Source of the DNA: Nocardioides lijunqiniae | GTDB lineage: Bacteria; Actinomycetota; Actinomycetes; Propionibacteriales; Nocardioidaceae | Length of the DNA stretch: 64,000 bases | Assembly (NCBI RefSeq): GCF_015024225.1 | Contig: NZ_JACJGM010000007.1 | Location: 62,001-126,000, forward strand | Direction of reading: 5' to 3' | Shown: in pieces, positions 36,061-45,400 of the stretch | Layout: every line of letters starts with the position of its first letter | Position numbering within the stretch: the stretch's first letter is position 1 | The notes under the pieces: model-generated | What the model saw: only the letters and a program-made list of their open reading frames with translations | What the model was told of the DNA's origin: nothing | The model's database searches: none | Program-made: the position numbers and the translations under genes

Positions 36061-36062
36061 GT
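36031..36062 (+). promoter_or_regulatory. MerR-type promoter/operator of the AKR gene
   Basis: TTGACC (36032-36037), perfect palindrome TGGAGCGCGCTCCA (36038-36051), 19-base spacer, TTGAGT (36057-36062), then six bases to ATG 36069. It lies within the 3' end of merR. Confidence 0.75.
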
Positions 36063-36068
36063 GAGGTC

Positions 36069-37064
<996 letters not shown>

Positions 37065-37097
37065 GCCTCGCGTCGCGCGGCGGCAACGAGGTCATCA

Positions 37098-37414
37098 GCG
37101 TCGGCAGTTCGCGCCGCGGCCCGGCATCGTCACGCTCGGCGGGGCCGGTGCGGCGCCCAACTGCCGACGCCGAGTATCGGTAGACGCACCACCAGTCACA
37201 CCAGTCACACCAGAGAGGTGCCGCGCGATTGCGCGGGCGGCGCGGGCGAAGCCGCGACCGGCTGAGCGCGCGGCACCCCAGCTCGGCCCGAGGAGGCAGC
37301 CAGAGGTGCAGGGGTCTCGACGGCCGCTCGTCGCTGGCGCTCCTCGCTGCTCGACCACCGGTGGAGTGCGGCGGCGTGGTTTCGAGGCTCGCTACGCTCG
37401 CACCTCCACCACCG
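37098..37414 (+). repeat. Composite repeat element, copy 1 (short form)
   Basis: The gap from 37065 to 37473 holds no gene but a composite element. It begins with a 12-base inverted repeat (37098-37109 with 37159-37170, 49-base loop), then ACCACCAGTCACACCAG, a GC-rich segment ending GGGCGAAGCC at 37253, GCGACCGGCTGAGCGCGCGG, then family B (37310-37358) and family A (37376-37413). The same order occurs in reverse at 54168-54570, where about 99 bases are inserted at the position of 37253/37254. Confidence 0.85.
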
Positions 37415-37461
37415 CCGGGGCAGCTCCCCCGGCGGGGACAGGACACCGATCCGAGGAACGC

Positions 37462-37467
37462 TACGGT
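37462..37467 (+). promoter_or_regulatory. Candidate -10 of the phosphomannomutase gene (leaderless)
   Basis: TACGGT, six bases before ATG 37474. Confidence 0.45.
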
Positions 37468-37473
37468 GCCGTC

Positions 37474-39120
37474 ATGACGTCCGACCTCTCCCCGCTCCTC
37501 GACCGTGCACGCGCCTGGGCAGCCGAGGACCCCGACGACGTGACCCGCGCCGAGCTCGCGCGGGTGGTCGACGAGGTCGAGGCCGGCGGCGACCCCACCG
37601 ACCTGGCCGACCGGTTCGACGGGACGCTGGAGTTCGGCACGGCCGGGCTGCGCGGCGCGCTCGGCGCCGGCCCCAACCGGATGAACCGGGTCGTCGTGAT
37701 GCGCGCCGCGGCCGGCCTGGCGGCGTACCTGCGCGAGCAGGGGACGGTGGGCCCGGTCGTGATCGGCTACGACGCCCGCCACAACTCCGACGTCTTCGCG
37801 CGCGACACCGCCGAGGTGATGAACGGCGCCGGCATGACCGCGTGGCTGCTGCCCCGCCCCCTGCCGACGCCGATCCTGGCCTTCGCGATCCGCGAGCTCG
37901 GCTGCGTGGCCGGCGTGATGGTGACCGCGAGCCACAACCCGCCGCAGGACAACGGCTACAAGGTCTACCTCGGCGACGGGTCGCAGATCGTGCCGCCCGC
38001 GGACACCGGCATCGCCGGGCACATCGCGGCCGTCGGCCCCGTCGCGGACATCCCGCGGGGCCGCGCCGGGAAGGTGCTCACCGAGGACGTCGTCGACCGC
38101 TACCTCGACACCGTCGCCGGCCTGGCCGTCGACGGCCCGCGCGACCTCGACCTCGTCTACACGCCCCTGCACGGCGTCGGCGGCACCTCGGTCGTGCAGG
38201 TGCTCGAGACCGCCGGCTTCGCCCAGCCGCGCATCGTCGCGCAGCAGGAGGAGCCCGACGCCGACTTCCCGACGGTCGCCTTCCCCAACCCGGAGGAGCC
38301 GGGCGCCATGGACCTGGCGATGGAGCTGGCCGCACGCCACGGCGTGGACCTGGTCGTCGCCAACGACCCCGATGCCGACCGCTGCGCCGCCGCGGTGCCC
38401 GGACTGCAGGGCTGGCGGATGCTGCGCGGCGACGAGGTCGGCGCGCTGCTCGCCCACCACCTGCTGACGTCGGGCAAGCAGGGCACCTACGCGACGTCGA
38501 TCGTGTCCTCGTCCCTGCTGGGCAAGATGGCCGCGGCCGCCGGTCAGCCGTACGTCGAGACGCTCACCGGCTTCAAGTGGATCGGCCGCGTCGACGGGCT
38601 CGCGTTCGGCTACGAGGAGGCGCTGGGCTACTGCGTCGACCCCGAGCACGTGCGGGACAAGGACGGCATCTCCGCGCTGCTGCTCCTGTGCGAGATCGCC
38701 GCCCACGCCAAGGCCGCCGGCCGCTCGCTGACCGACGTCCTCGAAGACATCGCGCTCGAGCACGGGCTGCACGCGACCGACCAGGTGTCCGCGCGCGTGG
38801 AGGACCTCACCGAGATCGGCGCCGCCATGACCCGGCTGCGCACCACCCCGCCCACGACGCTCGGCGGTCTCGCCGTCCTCGGGGTCGACGACCTGGCGCA
38901 GGGCTCGGCCGCGCTGCCCCCGACCGAGGGTCTGCGCTACACCCTGGCCGAGGGCGCGCGGGTGATCGTCCGCCCGAGCGGCACCGAGCCGAAGATCAAG
39001 TGCTACCTCGAGGTCGTCGTGCCCGTCGACCCGGCCGACGGGGCGGAGGCCGCGCGGATCTCCGCCGCCGGTCGCCTCGACGCGCTGGGCAACGACATCC
39101 GGGCCGCGGCCGGGATCTGA
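37474..39120 (+). CDS. pmmB: Phosphomannomutase/phosphopentomutase family protein (PmmB-like)
   Basis: 548 residues, ATG 37474. Alpha-D-phosphohexomutase fold in four parts: catalytic phosphoserine loop TASHNPP (about 153-159), metal loop DPDADRC, sugar loop GYEEALGY and phosphate loop RPSGTEPK. The long form with an N-terminal segment matches PmmB of mycobacteria, which lies in a nucleoside-salvage cluster. With PNP and deoC close by, conversion of (deoxy)ribose 1-phosphate to 5-phosphate is a likely physiological role; mannose phosphate is also possible. It ends three bases before the next gene on the opposite strand. Confidence 0.9.
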   Translation: MTSDLSPLLDRARAWAAEDPDDVTRAELARVVDEVEAGGDPTDLADRFDGTLEFGTAGLRGALGAGPNRMNRVVVMRAAAGLAAYLREQGTVGPVVIGYDARHNSDVFARDTAEVMNGAGMTAWLLPRPLPTPILAFAIRELGCVAGVMVTASHNPPQDNGYKVYLGDGSQIVPPADTGIAGHIAAVGPVADIPRGRAGKVLTEDVVDRYLDTVAGLAVDGPRDLDLVYTPLHGVGGTSVVQVLETAGFAQPRIVAQQEEPDADFPTVAFPNPEEPGAMDLAMELAARHGVDLVVANDPDADRCAAAVPGLQGWRMLRGDEVGALLAHHLLTSGKQGTYATSIVSSSLLGKMAAAAGQPYVETLTGFKWIGRVDGLAFGYEEALGYCVDPEHVRDKDGISALLLLCEIAAHAKAAGRSLTDVLEDIALEHGLHATDQVSARVEDLTEIGAAMTRLRTTPPTTLGGLAVLGVDDLAQGSAALPPTEGLRYTLAEGARVIVRPSGTEPKIKCYLEVVVPVDPADGAEAARISAAGRLDALGNDIRAAAGI

Positions 39121-39123
39121 GCG

Positions 39124-39549
39124 CTACCTCACGACCCGGAAGGCCGCCGCGTCCCGGCCGGGCCGGAAGCCGCTGTCCGCCTCGGGGGTGAACACGGCGG
39201 TCACCCGGTAGCGGCCGGTCTTCCTCAGCCGGGGGGTCCGCACCGTGATCCTGCCGGTGTAGGCGCGCGTGCGCGTCCAGGTGAGGCCCCCGCCGACGCG
39301 CTTGACGGTGATCGCGACCGTGCCGGTCGGCCGGGCGGCACCGCTCAGGTAGCGGACCATGATCCTGACCCTGGCTCGGGTCGTCCGCTCCACCGTGGTG
39401 GGCACGACGACGTTGACGCTGGCGGCGTTCTCGCAGGGCACGTAGTCGCACCGGGACGCGGCGGGGCCGGCCGACACGGGCCCGGCCGTCGCGAGCAGCA
39501 CCGGGAGCAGGGCCAGCGTCACGAGCGCGACGAGCAGTCGACAGGTCAC
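39124..39549 (-). CDS. Secreted Ig-like hypothetical protein
   Basis: 141 residues from GTG 39549. Signal peptide (RLLVALVTLALLPVLLATAG), then a single beta-sandwich-like domain with TGTVAITVKRVGGG and RYRVTAVFTPEADSGF, and a cysteine pair (CDYVPC) near its start. It resembles single bacterial Ig-like modules of the type at the C-terminus of the HtaA protein at 31.4 kb. Function unknown. Confidence 0.75.
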   Translation of the reverse strand: MTCRLLVALVTLALLPVLLATAGPVSAGPAASRCDYVPCENAASVNVVVPTTVERTTRARVRIMVRYLSGAARPTGTVAITVKRVGGGLTWTRTRAYTGRITVRTPRLRKTGRYRVTAVFTPEADSGFRPGRDAAAFRVVR

Positions 39550-39556
39550 CGGGTCA

Positions 39557-40162
39557 TCAGAGCAGGGTCACGACCAGCGCAGTCGACAGCACCAGCACCC
39601 CGACCACCTCCGGCCAGGCGGGCGAGCGGCGTACCTCCGAGGCGAGGGCGACCTGCTCCTGCGAGCTCGGGCGGATGCCGCGCGCGGCGCGGGCGTCCTC
39701 CATGCGCTGGCGGATCCGGTTCTCCACGAAGTCGGTGTAGTCGACGTCGTGGATGCGGTCGGGCGAGGTGGGCGTGCGCCCCACGCGCGCGGCGCCCCCG
39801 CCGGCCGGCCGTCGCAGCGCGCGCCGGGACTTGCCCAGCGCCGGGGAGACGTAGCGCCGGTCCCCCGCCCGCACGGCGAGCAGCTGGCGCACGGCGAGCT
39901 CCTCGACCGCCGCCAGTGGGATCGTCACCGTCTCCAGCATGTTGCGCAGCACCAGGTCGTCGCCGACCAGCGAGACCCGCGGCCGCAGCATGGCCGCCCA
40001 GAAGAGCAGGGCCAGCAGCGCGCAGGCGGCGATCACCCAGTCGGCGATGCCGTCGCGGTCGACCAGCCCGATCCCCACGACGCCCAGCGAGAGGGTCAGA
40101 CCGAGAAGGCCCATGACCCGTCCGCTGGTCGGCGCGAACCGCTCCGGCCGCTCCTCGCCCAC
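39557..40162 (-). CDS. PH-domain membrane protein
   Basis: 201 residues from GTG 40162, with GAGGAGAGAC upstream. Two membrane helices near the start (VMGLLGLTLSLGVVGIGLV and ADWVIAACALLALLFWAAM), a bacterial PH-like domain (RVSLVGDDLVLRNMLETVTIPLAAVEEL), a basic linker and one C-terminal helix. This layout is common in actinobacteria; role unknown. It is adjacent to deoC in divergent order. Longer frames extend upstream but only as shadows of deoC. Confidence 0.82.
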   Translation of the reverse strand: MGEERPERFAPTSGRVMGLLGLTLSLGVVGIGLVDRDGIADWVIAACALLALLFWAAMLRPRVSLVGDDLVLRNMLETVTIPLAAVEELAVRQLLAVRAGDRRYVSPALGKSRRALRRPAGGGAARVGRTPTSPDRIHDVDYTDFVENRIRQRMEDARAARGIRPSSQEQVALASEVRRSPAWPEVVGVLVLSTALVVTLL

Positions 40163-40210
40163 GTCTCTCCTCGGCTCCTCGTCGGTTGCCCCCCGGCTCC
40201 ACGCCAACCC

Positions 40211-40216
40211 TATGCT
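40211..40216 (+). promoter_or_regulatory. Candidate -10 of deoC (leaderless)
   Basis: TATGCT, six bases (all G) before ATG 40223. The G run could also act as a weak ribosome site. Confidence 0.5.
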
Positions 40217-40222
40217 GGGGGG

Positions 40223-41212
40223 ATGCCTCCCTCCCCCACCACCGCGACCGCCGAGGATGCCGCCGCGCAGTTCTCGGACGTCACGCGGTCCGACGCGTCG
40301 CTGCGGGGCTTCCTCCACGGCCTGCCGGGCGTCGACCAGGTCGGCGCCGACGCTCGGGCCGCCGCCCTCGGCACCCGGTCGATCAAGACGACCGCCAAGG
40401 CCTACGCCCTCGACCTCGCCATCCGCATGGTCGACCTCACCACGCTCGAGGGCCAGGACACCCACGGCAAGGTGCGCGCCCTGGCGGCGAAGGCCATGCG
40501 GCCGGACCCCGCCGACGCGACGTGCCCGGCGACCGCCGCGGTGTGCGTCTACCCCGACATGGTGGCCACCGCCAAGGAGGTCCTCGGCGAGAGCGGCGTC
40601 CACGTGGCGGCCGTCGCGACGGCGTTCCCGAGCGGCCGCGCGGCCCTGGACATCAAGCTCGCCGACACCCGCGACGCCGTCGAGGCCGGCGCCGACGAGA
40701 TCGACATGGTCATCGACCGCGGCGCGTTCCTCTCCGGTCGCTACCTCCAGGTCTTCGAGGAGATCGTCGCCGTCCGGGAGGCCTGCGCCCGCGCCGACGG
40801 CAGCAGCGCCCACCTCAAGGTGATCTTCGAGACCGGCGAGCTGCAGACCTACGACAACGTCCGCCGCGCGTCGTGGCTGGCGATGATGGCCGGCGGCCAC
40901 TTCATCAAGACCTCGACCGGCAAGGTGCAGCCCGCGGCCACGCTGCCGGTCACCATGATCATGCTCCAGGCGGTCCGCGACTTCCGCGAGACCACGGGCC
41001 AGATGGTCGGCGTCAAGCCGGCCGGCGGCATCCGCACGGCCAAGGACGCCATCAAGTACCTCGTGCTCGTCAACGAGGTCGCCGGGCCCGACTGGCTCGA
41101 CCCCGACTGGTTCCGCTTCGGCGCCTCCACGCTCCTCAACGAGCTGCTCATGCAGCGCACCAAGATGACGACCGGGCGCTACTCCGGTCCCGACTACTTC
41201 ACGTTGGACTGA
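40223..41212 (+). CDS. deoC: Deoxyribose-phosphate aldolase
   Basis: 329 residues, the long form seen in actinobacteria and animals. It splits 2-deoxyribose 5-phosphate to acetaldehyde and glyceraldehyde 3-phosphate. Schiff-base Lys229 lies in GGHFIKTSTGK; other active-site lysines are in LKVIFETGEL and MVGVKPAGGIRT. The N-terminal 60 residues form the extra helical part of the long type. It overlaps the start of the aldehyde dehydrogenase by one base, so the acetaldehyde it makes can be oxidised at once. Confidence 0.95.
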   Translation: MPPSPTTATAEDAAAQFSDVTRSDASLRGFLHGLPGVDQVGADARAAALGTRSIKTTAKAYALDLAIRMVDLTTLEGQDTHGKVRALAAKAMRPDPADATCPATAAVCVYPDMVATAKEVLGESGVHVAAVATAFPSGRAALDIKLADTRDAVEAGADEIDMVIDRGAFLSGRYLQVFEEIVAVREACARADGSSAHLKVIFETGELQTYDNVRRASWLAMMAGGHFIKTSTGKVQPAATLPVTMIMLQAVRDFRETTGQMVGVKPAGGIRTAKDAIKYLVLVNEVAGPDWLDPDWFRFGASTLLNELLMQRTKMTTGRYSGPDYFTLD

Positions 41213-42657
41213 TGACCATGACCAGCAACGTCTTCGAGTACGCCCCTGCTCCCGAGTCGCGGAGCATCGTCGACATCAAGCCGTCCTACGGCCTGTTCGT
41301 CGACGGTGAGTTCGTCGACGGCCACGGCACGTCGTTCAAGACGATCAGCCCCGCCACCGAGGAGGTCCTCTCCGAGGTGGCCGAGGCCGACCAGGCCGAC
41401 ATCGACCTCGCGGTCAAGGCCGCCCGCCGCGCGCACACCCGCGTGTGGTCGCGGATGCCGGGACGCGAGCGCGCCAAGTACCTCTACCGCATCGCGCGGA
41501 TCATCCAGGAGCGCGGCCGCGAGCTCGCGGTGCTGGAGTCGATCGACAACGGCAAGCCGATCAAGGAGTCGCGCGACGTCGACGTCCCCGTCGCCGCGGC
41601 CCACTTCTTCTACTACGCCGGCTGGGCCGACAAGCTCGAGTACTCCGGCTACGGCGACCGCTCGCTGGGCGTGGCTGCGCAGGTCATCCCGTGGAACTTC
41701 CCGCTGCTGATGCTCGCGTGGAAGATCGCGCCCGCGCTCGCCTGCGGCAACACGGTCGTGCTCAAGCCCGCCGAGACCACCCCGCTCACGGCGCTGCTGT
41801 TCGCGGAGATCTGCCAGCAGGCCGACCTGCCCCCCGGCGTCGTCAACATCGTCACCGGCGCCGGCGCCACGGGCCAGGCGCTCGTCGGCCACACCGACGT
41901 CGACAAGGTCGCCTTCACCGGCTCCACCGAGGTCGGCAAGGCGATCGCGCGCGCGGTCGCGGGCACGGACAAGAAGGTCACCCTCGAGCTGGGCGGGAAG
42001 GCGGCCAACATCGTCTTCGACGACGCGCCGCTCGACCAGGCCATCGAGGGCATCGTCGACGGGATCTTCTTCAACCAGGGTCACGTCTGCTGCGCCGGCT
42101 CCCGCCTGCTCGTGCAGGAGTCGGTGGCCGACGACGTGCTGGAGCGGCTCAAGCGCCGCATGGCGACGCTCCGGCTCGGCGACCCGCTCGACAAGAACAC
42201 CGACGTGGGCGCCATCAACTCCGCCGAGCAGCTGGCCCGCATCCGCGAGCTCTCCGACATCGGCGAGGCCGAGGGCGCCGGGCGCTGGTCGGCGCCGTGC
42301 GAGCTGCCGACCACCGGGTTCTGGTTCCCCCCGACGATCTTCACCGGCGTCACCCAGGCCCACCGGATCGCGCGCGAGGAGGTGTTCGGGCCGGTGCTCT
42401 CGGTGCTGACCTTCCGCACCCCCGCCGAGGCGATCGAGAAGGCCAACAACACGCCGTACGGGCTGTCGGCCGGCGTCTGGACCGACAAGGGCTCGCTGAT
42501 CCTCAAGATGGCCGGCTCGCTGCGCGCGGGCGTGGTCTGGGCCAACACGTTCAACAAGTTCGACCCGACGAGCCCGTTCGGCGGCTTCAAGGAGTCCGGC
42601 TACGGCCGCGAGGGCGGCCGTCACGGCCTCGCGGGCTACCTGAAGGGGGGCGAGTGA
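41212..42657 (+). CDS. Aldehyde dehydrogenase family protein
   Basis: 481 residues from ATG 41212 overlapping deoC by one base; an in-frame ATG lies at 41218. Complete catalytic set: VIPWNFPLLMLAWK, the general base in LELGGKAANI, and the nucleophile Cys293 in NQGHVCCAGSR. Its position after deoC suggests oxidation of acetaldehyde. A second, truncated member follows with overlapping stop/start, so a hetero-oligomer is possible. Confidence 0.92.
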   Translation: MTMTSNVFEYAPAPESRSIVDIKPSYGLFVDGEFVDGHGTSFKTISPATEEVLSEVAEADQADIDLAVKAARRAHTRVWSRMPGRERAKYLYRIARIIQERGRELAVLESIDNGKPIKESRDVDVPVAAAHFFYYAGWADKLEYSGYGDRSLGVAAQVIPWNFPLLMLAWKIAPALACGNTVVLKPAETTPLTALLFAEICQQADLPPGVVNIVTGAGATGQALVGHTDVDKVAFTGSTEVGKAIARAVAGTDKKVTLELGGKAANIVFDDAPLDQAIEGIVDGIFFNQGHVCCAGSRLLVQESVADDVLERLKRRMATLRLGDPLDKNTDVGAINSAEQLARIRELSDIGEAEGAGRWSAPCELPTTGFWFPPTIFTGVTQAHRIAREEVFGPVLSVLTFRTPAEAIEKANNTPYGLSAGVWTDKGSLILKMAGSLRAGVVWANTFNKFDPTSPFGGFKESGYGREGGRHGLAGYLKGGE

Positions 42658-42659
42658 CC

Positions 42660-43529
42660 ATGTCGCGCGTCGACGTCCGCAAGACCTACAAGCTGTTCAT
42701 CGGCGGCGCCTTCCCGCGCTCGGAGTCGGGCTACTCCTACGTCGTGCACGACTCGAAGGGGGCCTTCGTGGCCAACGCCGCGCTCGCCTCGCGCAAGGAC
42801 GCCCGGGACGCGGTCGTCGCCGCGCGCAAGGCCTTCGGCGGGTGGGCGGGCAAGACCGCCTACAACCGCGCGCAGATCCTCTACCGGATCGCCGAGATCA
42901 TGGAGGACCGCCGACCCCAGCTCGTGCAGGCCGTCCGCCAGTCCGAGGGGCTGTCGGGCTCGCGGGCCGAGAAGGTGCTCGACGAGTCGATCGACCGGCT
43001 GGTCTGGTACGCCGGCTGGGCCGACAAGCTGACCCAGGTCGTCGGCAACGCCAACCCGGTCGCCGGCCCGTACTTCAACCTGTCCACCCCCGAGCCCACC
43101 GGCGTCGTCGGCGTCCTCGCACCCCAGGAGTCCTCGCTCCTCGGCCTGGTCAGCGCGGTCGCCCCCGTCATCGTCACGGGCAACACCGCGGTGGTGGTGT
43201 CGTCCTACCGGCGTCCGCTCCCCGCGGTGACGTTCGCGGAGTGCCTGGCGACGTCCGACGTCCCGGGCGGCGTGGTCAACATCCTCACCGGGGACGCCAC
43301 CACGATCGCGCCGTGGCTCGCGGGCCACATGGACGTCAACGCCATCGACCTCCTCGGGGTCGCCGGCGACACCGAGCTCGCGACCTCGCTCGAGGTCGCC
43401 GCGGCCGACAACCTCAAGCGGGTGCGCCGCGCTCCCGCGGCCGAGCCCGACTTCGCCGCCGACCCCGGCCTGGAGGCCATGACGGCGTTCGTGGAGACCA
43501 AGACCGTGTGGCACCCGATCGGCGTCTGA
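42660..43529 (+). CDS. Truncated aldehyde dehydrogenase-like protein without catalytic cysteine
   Basis: 289 residues from ATG 42660 (GTG 42654 overlaps the previous stop and is possible). It matches the first 55-60 % of an aldehyde dehydrogenase: cofactor segment GVVGVLAPQESSLLGLVSAVAPVIVTGNTAVV (read in parts) in place of the usual PWNFP, and VPGGVVNILTG. It ends soon after the position of the general base, so the nucleophile Cys and the C-terminal catalytic half are absent. The frame is open and ends with an ordered tail (WHPIGV), so this looks like a maintained gene rather than a fresh break. Probably a structural or regulatory partner of the preceding enzyme. Confidence 0.85.
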   Translation: MSRVDVRKTYKLFIGGAFPRSESGYSYVVHDSKGAFVANAALASRKDARDAVVAARKAFGGWAGKTAYNRAQILYRIAEIMEDRRPQLVQAVRQSEGLSGSRAEKVLDESIDRLVWYAGWADKLTQVVGNANPVAGPYFNLSTPEPTGVVGVLAPQESSLLGLVSAVAPVIVTGNTAVVVSSYRRPLPAVTFAECLATSDVPGGVVNILTGDATTIAPWLAGHMDVNAIDLLGVAGDTELATSLEVAAADNLKRVRRAPAAEPDFAADPGLEAMTAFVETKTVWHPIGV

Positions 43530-43540
43530 GCGCCGACTCG

Positions 43541-44212
43541 ATGGCCAAGCCCCGCCGCGCCAGCACCCAAGCCCCTCACCTCGACCCGGTCCACCACGGC
43601 ACGCTGCGGCCGGGGACGCCCGACCTGCTCGTCGACGACGCCGACCTCGAGGGGCTCGCCTTCGCCGACCTCGACGTGCCCCTGCTGTCCCTCGGCGGGG
43701 CCTCGCTGGACGGCTGCGCCCTCACCGGCGTCGTCGCCGCCGAGGCCGACTGGCGCTCCACGCAGCTGCGCGAGACGACGTTCGAGCGCCTCAACGTGCC
43801 GGTCATGCGGGCCCCGCGCGGGGTGTGGCGCGACGTCGTCCTGACCGGCGCCCGCCTCGGCTCCGTCGAGGCCTACGAGACGGCCTGGCAGTCGGTGCAC
43901 TTCGTGGGCTGCAAGCTCAGCTTCGTCAACCTGCGCGGCGCGGAGCTGCTCGACGTGGCCTTCACCGACTGCGTCGTCGAGGAGCTGGACCTGCTGTCCA
44001 CGTCGGCGCGCCGCGTGGCGTTCCGCGGCACCCGGATCGGTCGGCTCAACCTCCAGCAGGCCCGGCTCGAGCACGTCGACCTGCGCGGCTGCGAGCTCGA
44101 GGAGCTCGACGGCCTCGACGGCCTGCGCGGCGTCACCGTCAGCCCCGCCCAGCTCGACCTCCTCGCCCCGCTCCTCGCCCGCGACAAGGGGCTCAAGGTC
44201 GAGGGCGACTGA
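43541..44212 (+). CDS. Pentapeptide-repeat protein
   Basis: 223 residues, ATG 43541, 11 bases after the aldehyde dehydrogenase-like gene. From about residue 30 it has A(D/N)LXX-type five-residue coils (DADLEGLAFADLDVPLLS, FVNLRGAELLDVAF, LNLQQARLEHVDLRGCEL), which fold as a right-handed quadrilateral helix. Some such proteins mimic DNA and protect gyrase; most are unstudied. The repeats are degenerate and no partner is evident. Confidence 0.82.
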   Translation: MAKPRRASTQAPHLDPVHHGTLRPGTPDLLVDDADLEGLAFADLDVPLLSLGGASLDGCALTGVVAAEADWRSTQLRETTFERLNVPVMRAPRGVWRDVVLTGARLGSVEAYETAWQSVHFVGCKLSFVNLRGAELLDVAFTDCVVEELDLLSTSARRVAFRGTRIGRLNLQQARLEHVDLRGCELEELDGLDGLRGVTVSPAQLDLLAPLLARDKGLKVEGD

Positions 44213-44221
44213 GCCGGCCCG

Positions 44222-44292
44222 GTGAGTTTCACCGGGTACCCGGTGAAACTCACGCTTCCGGGAGGAAGCTTCGTGCCGGAAGCGTGAGTTTC
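44222..44292. terminator. Overlapping, mutually exclusive hairpins between converging genes
   Basis: A perfect 32-base palindrome (44222-44253) shares its second arm with a further inverted repeat: 44245-44261 pairs perfectly with 44276-44292 (17 base pairs, 14-base loop). The arm 44245-44253 can thus pair in only one of the two at a time. It lies between the pentapeptide gene and the opposing regulator gene, so ending transcription on both strands is the simplest role. Confidence 0.75.
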
Positions 44293-44340
44293 GTGCGGGT
44301 GGTGTGACCGGAGTGACGGGCCCACCCACCCCACCACGCC

Positions 44341-45294
44341 TCATGCCTGCGACGCGGAGAAGCGCTGCCGGTACGACGTCGGGGTGGTCGAGTACGTCGC
44401 CGCGAAGTTCTGGCGGAAGGTGACGGCCCCGCTGAAGCCGCACTCCTGGGCGATCCGGTCGACCGACCACGTCGTCGTCTCCAGGAGACCGCGGGCCCGG
44501 TCGAGGCGCCTGGCCAGCACCCAGCGGGCGGGGGTGGTGCCGGTCGCCTCGGCGAAGCGGCGGGTGAAGTTGCGCCGGCTCATCCGGGCGCGGGCCGCGA
44601 GGTCGTCGACGGAGAGCCGCTGGTCGAGGTGTCCCAGGGCCCAGTCGAGGGTGGGACCGAGGTGTCCCACGCCACCGGGCTCGGGCATGGGTCGGTGGAT
44701 GTACTGCGCCTGGTCGCCCTCGCGGTGCGGCGCCACCACCAGCTGCCGCGCGACGGTGGCGGCCGCGGTGGCGCCGAGGTGGGTCCGCACCAGGTGCAGG
44801 CAGGCGTCGATCGCGGACGCCGTCCCCGCCGAGGTGAGCACGTCGCCGTGGTCGCGGTAGAGCGCGGCCGGGTCGATCCGGACGGCCGGCCGCCGTCGTG
44901 CGAGCTCGTCCGCGGCGCCCCAGTGGGTGACCGCGTCACGTCCGTCGAGCAGTCCGCTGTCGACGACGGGGAACGCCCCCAGGCACAGTCCTGCGACCCG
45001 GCCGCCGCGCGCCTGCACCGCCCGGATCCTCGCGAGCAGCGCCTCTCCTGTGGGCGGCAGGTCGGTCGGCCACGACGGAAGGACGAGGAGGTCGGCCTCG
45101 TCGGCCGCCTCGGGTCCGGCCACGTCGTCCACCCGGGGGCCCTCCGCCGTCCGGATGCCGCGTCCGTCGTCAGTCCAGACCACCGGGTCCCAGCCCTCGG
45201 CGAGGCCCTGCCGTCCCACCTCGCCGAACACCAGCAGCGGCGCGGCGAGGTGGAACATCGTGATGCCGTCGAAGGCGTGCACTGCGATGCGCAT
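44341..45294 (-). CDS. GlxA-family transcriptional regulator (DJ-1/PfpI plus AraC domain)
   Basis: About 317 residues from ATG 45294 (MRIAVHAFDGITMF); GTG 45333 is an in-frame alternative with TACGCT five bases before it. N-terminal class I glutamine amidotransferase-like domain (about 1-180) with GLCLGAFPVVDSG at the nucleophile elbow, then an AraC double helix-turn-helix (about 210-315; DDLAARARMSRRNFTRRFAEATG and IAQECGFSGAVTFRQNFAA). The Cys in AGLCLGAF is present but these domains are usually sensors, not enzymes. Divergent from the cysteine hydrolase gene, which it probably controls. Confidence 0.88.
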   Translation of the reverse strand: MRIAVHAFDGITMFHLAAPLLVFGEVGRQGLAEGWDPVVWTDDGRGIRTAEGPRVDDVAGPEAADEADLLVLPSWPTDLPPTGEALLARIRAVQARGGRVAGLCLGAFPVVDSGLLDGRDAVTHWGAADELARRRPAVRIDPAALYRDHGDVLTSAGTASAIDACLHLVRTHLGATAAATVARQLVVAPHREGDQAQYIHRPMPEPGGVGHLGPTLDWALGHLDQRLSVDDLAARARMSRRNFTRRFAEATGTTPARWVLARRLDRARGLLETTTWSVDRIAQECGFSGAVTFRQNFAATYSTTPTSYRQRFSASQA

Positions 45295-45400
45295 GTCTGG
45301 CCCGATCCCATCGAAAGTCGTCTTCCGTGCCACTCACGAGCGTACGCACCCGTGAGTCAGGCTGGTCGTCGTACCGTCCGACCACCTTTCAGGAGACACC

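Noticed and set aside
37098..37170. tRNA or small structured RNA at the head of the composite repeat
   Set aside because: The 12-base stem closes a 49-base loop, but there is no anticodon arm, T arm or CCA-type end, and the block recurs as part of a repeat.
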